DNA of 64,000 nucleotides, from contig NZ_CP015125.1 in NCBI RefSeq assembly GCF_001653755.1, positions 2,675,501 to 2,739,500 on the forward strand, in the 5' to 3' direction. This document shows, one piece after another, positions 25,199-33,442 of this stretch. Positions within the stretch are counted from its first letter, which is position 1. Every line of letters begins with the position of its first letter. Source of the stretch: Dokdonia donghaensis DSW-1. GTDB taxonomy: Bacteria > Bacteroidota > Bacteroidia > Flavobacteriales > Flavobacteriaceae. The notes beneath the pieces are model-generated. The model had not been told where the DNA came from and searched no databases. It saw nothing but the letters and a program-made list of their open reading frames with translations. A program made the position numbers and the translations under genes.

Positions 25199-27226
25199 CT
25201 ATTTTAGTGATCCATACTTAGATGCATACTCTAGCATTTGTGACTCAAAGCTTTCTGGTTGCTGGATAGAAAAACCAGTGATCTCCTCACCATCCATAGT
25301 CGGCACAATAGCTGGGTTTACAAAACCGCTGTAAGGTGCACTTTTAAACTGGCTGTTACGATCAAGCACTTCTTTGTGAATGTCTTGATCTACTTGTACT
25401 CCGTAATCTTCTACAAGATTTTTTGCAGCTTCATAATCACCTTCAGAAGTAATGCGTTGTGTCTCTCTAAGAAGTTCTCCAAAAATCTCACGCAGCTTTA
25501 CATAGTCATTTATGTTATAGTATGTCTTACCATCTCTAGTAACTTTTTCTATCACATTATCTTCTAGACCACGCTCGTAAGACCAAGCACTCACCCACTG
25601 GCGGTTTACCATATGTGCTTCTTCTACCATATCACCAAGTTCTAAACGTATAAGTTGCGTCATAAGACCATTACGTATGTAACCGTCATAAGCAGCTTTA
25701 CCCGTTTTCTCCCAGTCTTCTACAAGACCTAGTTCTTGAAGTTTTGGATCCATAAGGTAGTATAGCCCAAAAAGGTCTGCTCTACCCTCTTCTATGGTAG
25801 ATTTATAACGTTTAAGCGTTTCTTTAGGTGTCCCTACTCCTTTATTAATTTGACCAGAGGCGTGACCTACTACCTCGTGTAATGCTGTGTGAAGTTTATC
25901 CCCTAGTTGACCATACTCCTCCTCTAGCGCAACCTCTTCTTCATCGTGTGCAAACTCTTTAAGACGTCCAGAACCTCCCGCATTGTTATATGCGTTTATT
26001 ATGTTACCTAGTGATACAGACTTACTACCGTGCGTCTGGCGTATCCAGTTATTGTTAGGTAAGTTTACTCCTATAGGTGTAGAAGGTGATGCATCTCCGG
26101 CCTCACCAGCAACAATTACTGTTTTATAAGAAACACCTTTTACAGTTTCTTTTTTATGCTCTGGCATAAGTGGTGAGTTATCTTCAAACCATTGTGCCTC
26201 TGTAGAGAGTACTGCCATCTTTTTTGACATATCAAAATCTTTGATTTGTACGATGGTTTCATAAGATCCCTTATATCCCTTAGGATCATTATATACTTCT
26301 ATAAAACCGTTTATCCAGTCTATATTTCCTTCGGTAGAAGTTGCCCAGGCGATACAGTAATCATCCCAAGTGTCTAGACTTCCCGTCTGGTAGTACTCGA
26401 TAAGTAAACCTAAAGCTTTTTCTTGTTGCTCATTTTCGGCAACAGTTTTTGCTTTTTCTAGCCATCCTATAATATTATCTATCGCCTCTCCATAAAGACC
26501 GCCACTTTTATAAACTTGCTCTACAAGTTTTCCGTTTTCTTTTACTAGACGCGTATTAAGTCCTTTTTCGATAGGCTCATTTGCATCTACTTTTATGGCG
26601 TCATAAAACTGCTCTGCCTCTGCTGTGGTAACATCTGGGCCATAAAAATTTATCGCACTCTCAAGTACAATATCTGCATCTTTAGAGAGGTTTACTTTCT
26701 TGCTGTCTTTATCATTAAAAAGCACATCAAAAGGTTCACCTTCTAGCGTAGCGCCGCTCTCTGCAAGTACTTTTTTAAGATACTCTGGTGAGAAGGCAGG
26801 TTTCATCTTTGCATTACTATAGTGGTGATGTATCCCGTTTGCAAACCAGATTCTCTTTAGGTATGTTTCAAACTGTGCCCACTCTTCGCCTGTTTTTTCA
26901 ACCTTATCTGATGTATATACAGTCTCAAGAGCCTCTCTAATAGCAAGATTATGTCTGTAGTTTTGTGCCCACATAATATCACGACCAGCAAGACCAGCCT
27001 GTGTCATATAGTACACTAGTTTTTGCTCTTTTAATGTAAGATCTTCAAATCCTGGTATTTGATAACGTAGTATTTTAATATCTGCAAATTGACCTACTGT
27101 AAAATCAAAGTCTGTGGTGGCGGTTTTTTCCGCTTTCGCGAAAGCGTTATCACCCTTCTTTTCTTCTGCGCATCCTACTGCTACCATAGCGGCAATGGCA
27201 AGTGCGTATACTCCTTTATATTTCAT
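25199..27226 (-). CDS. Dipeptidyl peptidase III (M49) lipoprotein
   Basis: A zinc exopeptidase that removes dipeptides from peptide N-termini. The M49 signature HEVVGH (H450, E451, H455) and the second motif EEGRAD (about 479-484) are both present. The start at 27226 (MKYKGVYALAIAAMVAVGC) gives a lipoprotein signal with cysteine 19. The frame is open upstream but without a signal. Length from this start is 675 residues, normal for the family. A palindrome copy encodes AFAKA at 28-32, in the flexible spacer right after the lipidated cysteine. It is divergent from the SRPBCC gene and ends at a bidirectional terminator. Confidence 0.92.
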   Translation of the reverse strand: MKYKGVYALAIAAMVAVGCAEEKKGDNAFAKAEKTATTDFDFTVGQFADIKILRYQIPGFEDLTLKEQKLVYYMTQAGLAGRDIMWAQNYRHNLAIREALETVYTSDKVEKTGEEWAQFETYLKRIWFANGIHHHYSNAKMKPAFSPEYLKKVLAESGATLEGEPFDVLFNDKDSKKVNLSKDADIVLESAINFYGPDVTTAEAEQFYDAIKVDANEPIEKGLNTRLVKENGKLVEQVYKSGGLYGEAIDNIIGWLEKAKTVAENEQQEKALGLLIEYYQTGSLDTWDDYCIAWATSTEGNIDWINGFIEVYNDPKGYKGSYETIVQIKDFDMSKKMAVLSTEAQWFEDNSPLMPEHKKETVKGVSYKTVIVAGEAGDASPSTPIGVNLPNNNWIRQTHGSKSVSLGNIINAYNNAGGSGRLKEFAHDEEEVALEEEYGQLGDKLHTALHEVVGHASGQINKGVGTPKETLKRYKSTIEEGRADLFGLYYLMDPKLQELGLVEDWEKTGKAAYDGYIRNGLMTQLIRLELGDMVEEAHMVNRQWVSAWSYERGLEDNVIEKVTRDGKTYYNINDYVKLREIFGELLRETQRITSEGDYEAAKNLVEDYGVQVDQDIHKEVLDRNSQFKSAPYSGFVNPAIVPTMDGEEITGFSIQQPESFESQMLEYASKYGSLK
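27131..27146. repeat. Iterated palindrome copy 8 (inside the DPP III lipoprotein spacer)
   Basis: A perfect 16-bp palindrome, read as AFAKA (residues 28-32) just after the lipid-attachment cysteine. Confidence 0.95.
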
Positions 27227-27313
27227 ATGTTTTGTGTAAATAATAGTCGTAAATATAACGAAATTCCACACGATGAATTTTATTATCTTTACACATAAAC
27301 CAAACCATCACCA

Positions 27314-28345
27314 ATGAAATTTTTAAAATTCTTCCTTTTTCTTATTCTTATCGTAGTTATAGGAGGTGCTATTTATTTTGGTACACAAGACGGCACCTAT
27401 CAAATAGAATCTACACGCACGATGAATGCACCAAAAGAGGTGATTTATGATATTGTAAACGAGTATAAAACTTGGGAAGACTGGGGACCTTGGAAAAAAG
27501 AAGAGCCTACAATGGTTTTTAACTATGCAGATAAAACATCTGGCGAGGGAGCTTCATATAGCTGGCAAGGTGAGATGGATGGTAGTATGACTACTAGAGA
27601 GGCTATACCTCATACTTCTATAAAACAGGATATGACTTTACAAACTCCAGGTGGAGAGCGCAAGCCAGAGGTTTACTGGACTTTTGAAACTACACCAGAA
27701 CTAGCAACCATCGTAACCTGGGGTATACAAGGAGAGCATACACTTATGGATAAGGTGTACTATGCCATCACAGGTATGGACTTTGATGGTGATATGATGG
27801 CGATGTATGATGAAGGGCTTACAGGACTGGAAGCTGCAGCCAGAAAAGAAATCTCAAAATACACTGTTAATGTAGATGGTATCACGCAATACAGCGGCGG
27901 TTTTTACCTTTATAGAACTACCTCTGCAAAGGCTAATAAAGTATCTCAAATAATGGGTGAGAATTATGGTGGTATTACTGCTTTTATGAATGAAAACAAC
28001 ATCGCAATAAGTGGGATGCCATTTACCATATATAATGAGACGCTAGATAATGGTGATGTTATTATGACTAATGCCTTACCGGTAAGAGAAAAAATAATTG
28101 TTGCAGGTGATGCAAACGTCTTTAGTGGTTATATGCCTACCGTTACTGCTGTAAAGGCAACCTTACGTGGCAATTATGTAAACCTAGGTGAAGCCTGGGC
28201 AACTGCGATGCAATATGTACAAGATCAAGGATACACATTATCAAGCGAAAAACCATTTGAGGTGTACGTAACAGATCCTCAAAATCACCCTAACCCTGCA
28301 AACTGGGTAACAGAGATTTATGTACCTATAGAAGATATAAAATAA
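27314..28345 (+). CDS. Membrane-anchored SRPBCC protein with GyrI-like C-terminal domain
   Basis: A 343-residue protein. A hydrophobic N-terminal helix (about 4-22) is followed by an SRPBCC (polyketide-cyclase-like) domain, about 30-180, with the typical start IESTRTMNAPKEVIYDIV and a conserved WEDWGPW. The C-terminal half (about 190-343) resembles an effector-binding (GyrI/BmrR-type) domain, ending in EIYVPIED. Both domains make hydrophobic ligand pockets. The ligand is unknown. crcB begins 7 nt downstream, so the two probably share a transcript. Confidence 0.78.
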   Translation: MKFLKFFLFLILIVVIGGAIYFGTQDGTYQIESTRTMNAPKEVIYDIVNEYKTWEDWGPWKKEEPTMVFNYADKTSGEGASYSWQGEMDGSMTTREAIPHTSIKQDMTLQTPGGERKPEVYWTFETTPELATIVTWGIQGEHTLMDKVYYAITGMDFDGDMMAMYDEGLTGLEAAARKEISKYTVNVDGITQYSGGFYLYRTTSAKANKVSQIMGENYGGITAFMNENNIAISGMPFTIYNETLDNGDVIMTNALPVREKIIVAGDANVFSGYMPTVTAVKATLRGNYVNLGEAWATAMQYVQDQGYTLSSEKPFEVYVTDPQNHPNPANWVTEIYVPIEDIK

Positions 28346-28351
28346 ACCAAT

Positions 28352-28723
28352 TTGAAATCGCTCTTACTCGTTTTTATAGGTGGTGGCACTGGCAGTGTAG
28401 CCAGATATCTATTAGGTAAATACCTCAACAGCACAACGACGGGAATACCTTATGGTACCTTTGCTGCAAACGTGCTGGGTAGTTTACTTATAGGCATCAT
28501 TTTAGGGTGGGCACTTAAAAACAATTCGCTTTCTAGTAATACAGCTTTGCTACTAGCTACAGGTTTTTGTGGTGGCTTCACGACCTTCTCAACCTTTGCT
28601 TATGAGAACCACGTATTTCTTAAATCTGGAGACTTTATGACTTTTGCACTTTATGCTATCGCTAGTTTTGCGCTAGGGATACTTGCCGTTTTTGGCGGTA
28701 TGGAAATTGCTAAGGCTTTATAG
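28352..28723 (+). CDS. crcB: Fluoride channel CrcB/Fluc
   Basis: A 123-residue protein with four membrane helices. Family motifs are all present: GGGTGSVARYLLGKYL at the start, GTFAANVLGSLLIGIILG with the conserved asparagine, and GFCGGFTTFSTFAYE with the phenylalanine/threonine fluoride track. Fluc works as an antiparallel dimer that lets fluoride leave the cell. The start is a TTG at 28352, the only start that gives the usual N-terminus. No fluoride riboswitch is visible, because the gene sits 6 nt after the SRPBCC gene. Confidence 0.95.
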   Translation: MKSLLLVFIGGGTGSVARYLLGKYLNSTTTGIPYGTFAANVLGSLLIGIILGWALKNNSLSSNTALLLATGFCGGFTTFSTFAYENHVFLKSGDFMTFALYAIASFALGILAVFGGMEIAKAL

Positions 28724-28739
28724 CTTTAAAGTTATATTA

Positions 28740-29234
28740 TTACAACTTAATACGCTTTTTCATTTCTTCTACGATATTAAAGGCAGCTGGGCACATTTTT
28801 ACATTTTCTAACGTGAGCTTAGAGATTTGCTGAAATTTCTTCCTATCCGTGTGCGGAAACTCTCTGCAAGCCTTAGGGCGTACCTCATATATAGAGCAGT
28901 AATTATCTGCTCCTAGAAAGGTACACGGCGTTTCCTGCAGCACATAGTCTTTATCTTCATCTACTCTCAAATAAGTTTTAATAAAATCAAATTCCTTCAT
29001 TCTGAAGTGTTTTGAAATACGCTGTATGTCCTTATCTGTAAATAAAGGTCCTGTGGTTTTACAACAATTTGCACACGTAAGGCAGTCTGTTCTTTCAAAC
29101 TCCTCTTCGTGCAATTCTTGCATTATGTAGTCAAGTTTTTTTGGCGGTTTATTGCGCAGCTTTGCAAAGAATTTTTTGTTCTCATTCTGCTTATCTTTGG
29201 CCAGCTGTGGGAGGCTTTTTAATACTTCTTCCAT
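28740..29234 (-). CDS. YkgJ-family cysteine cluster protein
   Basis: A 164-residue protein with the cysteine pattern of the YkgJ/Fe-S-Zn-cluster family: CLTCANCC near residue 51, then CTFLGADNYCSIYEVRPKAC and a last CP. These eight or so cysteines probably bind a metal or iron-sulfur cluster. RPKACREFPH is a strong family signature. The function is unknown. It is convergent with crcB and divergent from the methyltransferase gene (22-bp gap between start codons). Confidence 0.88.
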   Translation of the reverse strand: MEEVLKSLPQLAKDKQNENKKFFAKLRNKPPKKLDYIMQELHEEEFERTDCLTCANCCKTTGPLFTDKDIQRISKHFRMKEFDFIKTYLRVDEDKDYVLQETPCTFLGADNYCSIYEVRPKACREFPHTDRKKFQQISKLTLENVKMCPAAFNIVEEMKKRIKL

Positions 29235-29256
29235 TGCGCAAAGGTAATAATAAGGT

Positions 29257-29967
29257 ATGGGTACAAAGGCAGATATTTTTGGGGCAGCGCTTCTTGATTT
29301 TATAAATGATGAGTATACAGAAGATATTGTGGTACACTCTTCTATAGCCGAGGATGATGTGATACCTGTTCCTTATCTATTCAGAGATTTTAAAGAAATG
29401 CCTTTACTTGAACAGAAAGCCTTATCTCTTTCTAAAGGAAAAACACTTGATATAGGTAGTGGTGCCGGTAGCCATAGTCTCTGGTTACAAGAGCAAGGCA
29501 TTGATGTTACTGGCATTGATATAAGTGAGGGTGCTGTTACGCTTTCGCGAAAGCGTGGTCTTAAAAATTCTATACACGAGGCTATACTTGATCACAAGGG
29601 CACTTATGACACGCTACTATTACTAATGAACGGCACGGGAATATTTGAAAAAGTGCAGAAAATAGATAGCTACTTAAAACATCTCAAATCACTACTATCG
29701 CCTGAAGGGCAAATTCTCATAGATGGCTCTGATATAGCCTATATGTTTGAAGACGAAGATGGTGGTTTCTGGGTAGACACCCATCGTGATTATTATGGTG
29801 AGGTCACTTATAGTATGAGCTACAAGGGTGTACAAGGAGACACTTTTGACTGGTTATATCTAGATTATGCAAAGCTTGAGTGGTATGCAAAAAAAAATGA
29901 GCTCAAGTGTGAGCTCATTTTTGAAGGTGATCATTATGATTATCTTGCAAGGCTATCGCTTACATAG
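29257..29967 (+). CDS. Class I SAM-dependent methyltransferase
   Basis: A 236-residue methyltransferase. Motif I is LDIGSGAGSHSLWL (about 65-78), followed by VTGIDISEGAV, the acidic end of strand 2. Motif IV is modified (LLLLMNGTGIFEK), with asparagine where many relatives have aspartate. Palindrome copy 9 encodes TLSRKR (95-100) right after the strand-2 motif, in the helix that contacts adenosine in the fold. The target is unknown. The last 8 nt overlap the 3' end of the convergent DUF2059 gene. Confidence 0.85.
   Translation: MGTKADIFGAALLDFINDEYTEDIVVHSSIAEDDVIPVPYLFRDFKEMPLLEQKALSLSKGKTLDIGSGAGSHSLWLQEQGIDVTGIDISEGAVTLSRKRGLKNSIHEAILDHKGTYDTLLLLMNGTGIFEKVQKIDSYLKHLKSLLSPEGQILIDGSDIAYMFEDEDGGFWVDTHRDYYGEVTYSMSYKGVQGDTFDWLYLDYAKLEWYAKKNELKCELIFEGDHYDYLARLSLT
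29539..29556. repeat. Iterated palindrome copy 9 (inside a methyltransferase gene)
   Basis: A perfect 18-bp palindrome read as TLSRKR, a different codon phase from the AFAKA copies. Confidence 0.95.
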
Positions 29968-30490
29968 AGTATCCCTTTTCGGCAAGTTTATCTACCATAG
30001 AGCGATATAAATCTCTACTCCATATTTGAGAAATCTCTCCTATATTTTGTGCTATATCTGGCTCTGCCATTAATATTTTTTGTCCTGTAGGTGTATTGTA
30101 AAATACAGAAGCTTCTTTTTGCTGTTCATAATCTAGCGCTGTTCTATCTGCAAGTAACTGGCGACCTGTACCTGTTTCATAAAAGGCAAGCATATTCTGT
30201 ATATCCTCGTGACTATATGTCCCTCTGTAAGCAGAAACTAGCATATTTAATACACGCTCTACCTGTTTTGGAGAGTCTGCTTTAAGCTCTGTCCATACAG
30301 ATTCTGGCACATTTTGACTTTCATATTGCTTTTTAAGTAAATCAAATAATCCGTCTGTTGCATTACTGTACTGAGCGGCGGTTCCATTTACTTTAAAATA
30401 AGCAAGTACATCTTCGTGATAACTAGTATCTTGAGCCTGAATAGTCAGAGTAGAAATAAAAAATATGGCTAAAAGTAATTTTTTCATCAT
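29960..30490 (-). CDS. Exported DUF2059-type helical protein
   Basis: A 176-residue protein with a signal peptide (MMKKLLLAIFFISTLTIQAQ), which fixes the start at 30490 or 30487. The open frame reaches 30556 but without a signal. The mature part is helical and resembles DUF2059 (Q.....LL....E, then MLAFYETGTGRQLLADR and FYNTPTGQKIL). It is probably periplasmic and its role is unknown. Its 3' end overlaps the methyltransferase gene by 8 nt. It is divergent from the archaemetzincin-like gene, with start codons only about 43 bp apart, so both promoters must be compact or overlapping. Confidence 0.75.
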   Translation of the reverse strand: MMKKLLLAIFFISTLTIQAQDTSYHEDVLAYFKVNGTAAQYSNATDGLFDLLKKQYESQNVPESVWTELKADSPKQVERVLNMLVSAYRGTYSHEDIQNMLAFYETGTGRQLLADRTALDYEQQKEASVFYNTPTGQKILMAEPDIAQNIGEISQIWSRDLYRSMVDKLAEKGYSM

Positions 30491-30533
30491 TTTTACGATT
30501 AAATTATAGCGATAAATATAGAACATATAACAT

Positions 30534-31307
30534 ATGAAATCCTCACAATATCTCACATTTTTAATCCTTATCCTTACTATCGCTTTAGGTTGTAGTGACG
30601 ATGATACAACAACTGTTCCAGAAACAAATGAAAATGCTGCAAACCAACAACCTCTAGGAAGCTCTGCTGCAGAACTACTATCTAGTGAGGACTTTACAAG
30701 TATGCGTGTAGAGATAGCTTACCCACAAGGTTTTAGACCTACACAGCAAACCCTAGATTTACTCTTACCATTTTTAGAAGAAAGACTAGATAAACCAGAC
30801 GGTATTACAATGGTGGAATCTATTATAACAACAGATGAAACAGGACCTTATGATATAAACGAGATAGTAGCTATTGAGGATGCTAATAGGACGGTGTTTA
30901 ACAATGGTGATGAACTAGGCGTGTGGCTTTTCTTTTCTGACGAGCGTAGCGAGGGAGACAGTGGCAACTCTGTGGTACTAGGCTCTGCTTATAGAAACAC
31001 ATCTATGGTTATTTATGAAAAAACTTTTATTGATATAGCAAATAACTCAACTACACCTGTTAATAGAACACTTATAGAGACCTCTACCATACGTCACGAG
31101 TTTGGACATATATTTGGCCTTGTGAATGTGGGAACTCCAGATCTATCTGCTCACGAAGATCTGGATAACCTTAGACATTGTAATGTAGAAGATTGTCTTA
31201 TGTATTTCCAGACGGTAACAAACTCTTTTAATACAAGTTCATTAGAAAGTATACCAGACTTTGATGATTTATGTATTCAAGATCTACAAGCAAATGGTGG
31301 GCTATAA
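30534..31307 (+). CDS. Archaemetzincin-like metalloprotease lipoprotein
   Basis: A 257-residue exported lipoprotein (signal MKSSQYLTFLILILTIALGC, cysteine 20, then acidic residues). Near residue 185 the zinc-binding start HEFGHIFGL appears, and about 20 residues later HCNVEDCLMY. Archaemetzincins have HExxHxxGxxHC followed by x4-C-x-M in one block. Here the position of the third histidine is asparagine (GLVN), and a segment containing histidines (SAHEDLDNLRHC) is inserted before the C-x4-C-x-M part. The third zinc ligand is therefore probably supplied by the inserted loop. Similar proteins in flavobacteria are, from memory, called membrane metalloproteases. It ends at a terminator shared with the LysM gene. 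Confidence 0.78.
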   Translation: MKSSQYLTFLILILTIALGCSDDDTTTVPETNENAANQQPLGSSAAELLSSEDFTSMRVEIAYPQGFRPTQQTLDLLLPFLEERLDKPDGITMVESIITTDETGPYDINEIVAIEDANRTVFNNGDELGVWLFFSDERSEGDSGNSVVLGSAYRNTSMVIYEKTFIDIANNSTTPVNRTLIETSTIRHEFGHIFGLVNVGTPDLSAHEDLDNLRHCNVEDCLMYFQTVTNSFNTSSLESIPDFDDLCIQDLQANGGL

Positions 31308-31324
31308 CGCACACTAACTTGAAT

Positions 31325-31360
31325 AAAAAAGGGCGATTGATTACTCAATCGCCCTTTTTT
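31325..31360. terminator. Bidirectional terminator
   Basis: A perfect 10-bp stem (31331-31340 with 31345-31354) with a 4-nt loop is flanked by A and T tracts, between the convergent metalloprotease and LysM genes. Confidence 0.93.
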
Positions 31361-31381
31361 ATTATCTAATAAGATAAAGGT

Positions 31382-33439
31382 TTAATCTTCTACCTCTGTA
31401 AAAAGTACTTCTTCTAGTTGTAAACCCTCTGTGTACTTAAGTAAGTAAACTGCCTGATTAGAAAAACCACCTGCCCCTCTTCTATCGTATTTAAATTTAT
31501 TCTCTATATAATCTGTCTCTACTCCAGAAGAAGCTGCACTATATAAATCTTGTGCATATGCTAGACGTAGTAACGTGTCATACATAAGATCATACCCACG
31601 TATTGCATACTCACTTGGGCTTACATTAAATCTAGTCTCATAGCTATCTACAAAGGCTTTTACATCTTTATATTTATACTCTTTCTCTACAGACGGAAAG
31701 TGAAAAGAAAGATTTTTTAAATGCTCGTGTTGTATCTCATCACTGTCATAAGCACTCCCTCTGTTGGTAGTTAATAACACAACCTTACGCGCTCCTACTT
31801 GAGCATTAAGATTAGTCGTAACATTACTTATTAATGGTACATCGTTAGACTCTAAGAACACCCAGTTTTCAAGCTCGTCTGAGAGTTGACTCGGGATATC
31901 ATCTGGATATAAAAAGTAGCCTTTATCTCCAGACCTAGGTGCAACAGTCTTAGCATTTGGGAAAAGTGCCTTAATTTTAGATTTTGTACTTCCGTTTTTA
32001 GCATCTGCAATAATGACAATATTTTTGCCCTCTCCATTTTCTTTGAGAAATGATAGCATTTTGTCTCTTAACAATACATCGTTAGGTTTTGAGACAAATA
32101 TATTACCGCGCCCGATTACCTTATTAGATATAGGGGATATTATCGGAATATTACGCGAAGATAACATAGAAGAAGCGCGATCTATATTACTTCCTAAAAG
32201 AGGTCCTATTACAGCATTAACACCGTTAAAATCATTAGACTGTATAATAGTCTCTACTTTTCTAGCATTTACTGCCTTCCCATCCTTACGGTTATATGCT
32301 GTGTCATAAGTATCTATACTTGCAGATATACCTAACTTTTTTGCATCTTCTGCAGCCATAAGGATACCGCTATATAAATCTAATGATAAACGTAGTATAC
32401 GATCATTTTTAAGTAAATCCTCATTAGTCTCTATATTATCACTTGAAACACGGTTTACACCAAAAGGTAGCATTACCGCTATTCTTTTTGTAGAAAAATC
32501 TGTTAGACTAGTTTCAAGACTACCCTTCTTTCCAGGTGCTATCATCACCTCTGGTTGCGTAGAGGTATCGCCATATGCAGGTGTAGGATTATCTGACCCT
32601 GGGCTTCCCTTAGGTACTTTAAGTATCATACCTTCCTTAAGACCTTCATCTAGTGCTGGGTTAAGCGTTAAAAGTTCGTCTGCTTCAAGGTTTAAAGAAC
32701 GTAGCAAGCTATACATTGTATTGCCTTTCTTAACTTCATAAAAAGCATACTTTTCATTATTAATAATAGTACTTTCTGCAAAGTTTGCCTTAGGCACATT
32801 AATCACGTCGCCTATTTTAAGACCATCTTTTACTTGTGGGTTTGCCTGCTCCAGTTCTGCTATTGTAATACCGTACTTTCTGGCAATACCGTATTTAGTC
32901 TCTTTTGCAATTACCTTATGTGTGGTTTGCTCTAGTGCGGCTGTTGTAGACTCTGGAAGTGATACTACAGACTCGGTAACTATTTCTGGTTTATAGTTAG
33001 TTGGGATACGTAGTTTATCCCCCTTTCTAAGTGTCTCACTATATAAACGCTTGTTGTATCTCTTTATAACATCTTGAGGCACACCATAACGCTTTGATAA
33101 GCTATAAAGCGTCTCCTTACGTTTTACTTTATGTGTCTTAAAGGTAAGATTATTTTGTTCTACAACTTGCGTGATAACTCCAGAAGATGCTGGTAAAATA
33201 AGAACTAGACCATCATAAATTTCCTTCTTGGCATCTGGGTTGAGCTTTGTGATTTCCTTCTCACTTATACCGTACTTCTTTGCAATATCCTTTACAGTCT
33301 CACCTCCTTTTACTTGGTGAGATATAAATTTTTGAAAAAAGCTACTAGATGCTTTTGAAACTGCTGTAGTTGAGTTCGCTTTCGCGAAAGCGAAACAAAA
33401 AACAACCGCTATTGCTGCAATATATTTAGTCATATTCAT
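31382..33439 (-). CDS. Four-LysM protein fused to a type 1 periplasmic-binding domain
   Basis: A 685-residue exported protein. The signal peptide (about 1-21) contains AFAKA from palindrome copy 10. Four LysM domains follow (about 43-85, 104-148, 172-213, 231-274), each with YGI or a similar core and a closing ...G..L.IP: for example KKYGISEKEITKLNPDAKKE and RKYGITIAELEQANPQVKDG. Residues about 316-685 look like a type 1 periplasmic-binding fold (RIAVMLPFGVNR, NAVIGPLLGSNIDRASSML, SEYAIRGYDLMYDTLLRL). The architecture suggests a cell-wall-attached binding or sensor protein. It starts 3 nt after guaA, so it is in the guaA operon. Confidence 0.85.
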   Translation of the reverse strand: MNMTKYIAAIAVVFCFAFAKANSTTAVSKASSSFFQKFISHQVKGGETVKDIAKKYGISEKEITKLNPDAKKEIYDGLVLILPASSGVITQVVEQNNLTFKTHKVKRKETLYSLSKRYGVPQDVIKRYNKRLYSETLRKGDKLRIPTNYKPEIVTESVVSLPESTTAALEQTTHKVIAKETKYGIARKYGITIAELEQANPQVKDGLKIGDVINVPKANFAESTIINNEKYAFYEVKKGNTMYSLLRSLNLEADELLTLNPALDEGLKEGMILKVPKGSPGSDNPTPAYGDTSTQPEVMIAPGKKGSLETSLTDFSTKRIAVMLPFGVNRVSSDNIETNEDLLKNDRILRLSLDLYSGILMAAEDAKKLGISASIDTYDTAYNRKDGKAVNARKVETIIQSNDFNGVNAVIGPLLGSNIDRASSMLSSRNIPIISPISNKVIGRGNIFVSKPNDVLLRDKMLSFLKENGEGKNIVIIADAKNGSTKSKIKALFPNAKTVAPRSGDKGYFLYPDDIPSQLSDELENWVFLESNDVPLISNVTTNLNAQVGARKVVLLTTNRGSAYDSDEIQHEHLKNLSFHFPSVEKEYKYKDVKAFVDSYETRFNVSPSEYAIRGYDLMYDTLLRLAYAQDLYSAASSGVETDYIENKFKYDRRGAGGFSNQAVYLLKYTEGLQLEEVLFTEVED
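33377..33392. repeat. Iterated palindrome copy 10 (inside the LysM protein signal peptide)
   Basis: A perfect palindrome (16-bp core; symmetry continues to 20 bp at 33375-33394), read as AFAKA at residues 17-21. Confidence 0.95.
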
Positions 33440-33442
33440 ATT

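Noticed and set aside
28352..28723. Fluoride riboswitch before crcB
   Set aside because: Only 6 nt separate crcB from the SRPBCC gene, leaving no room for the aptamer.
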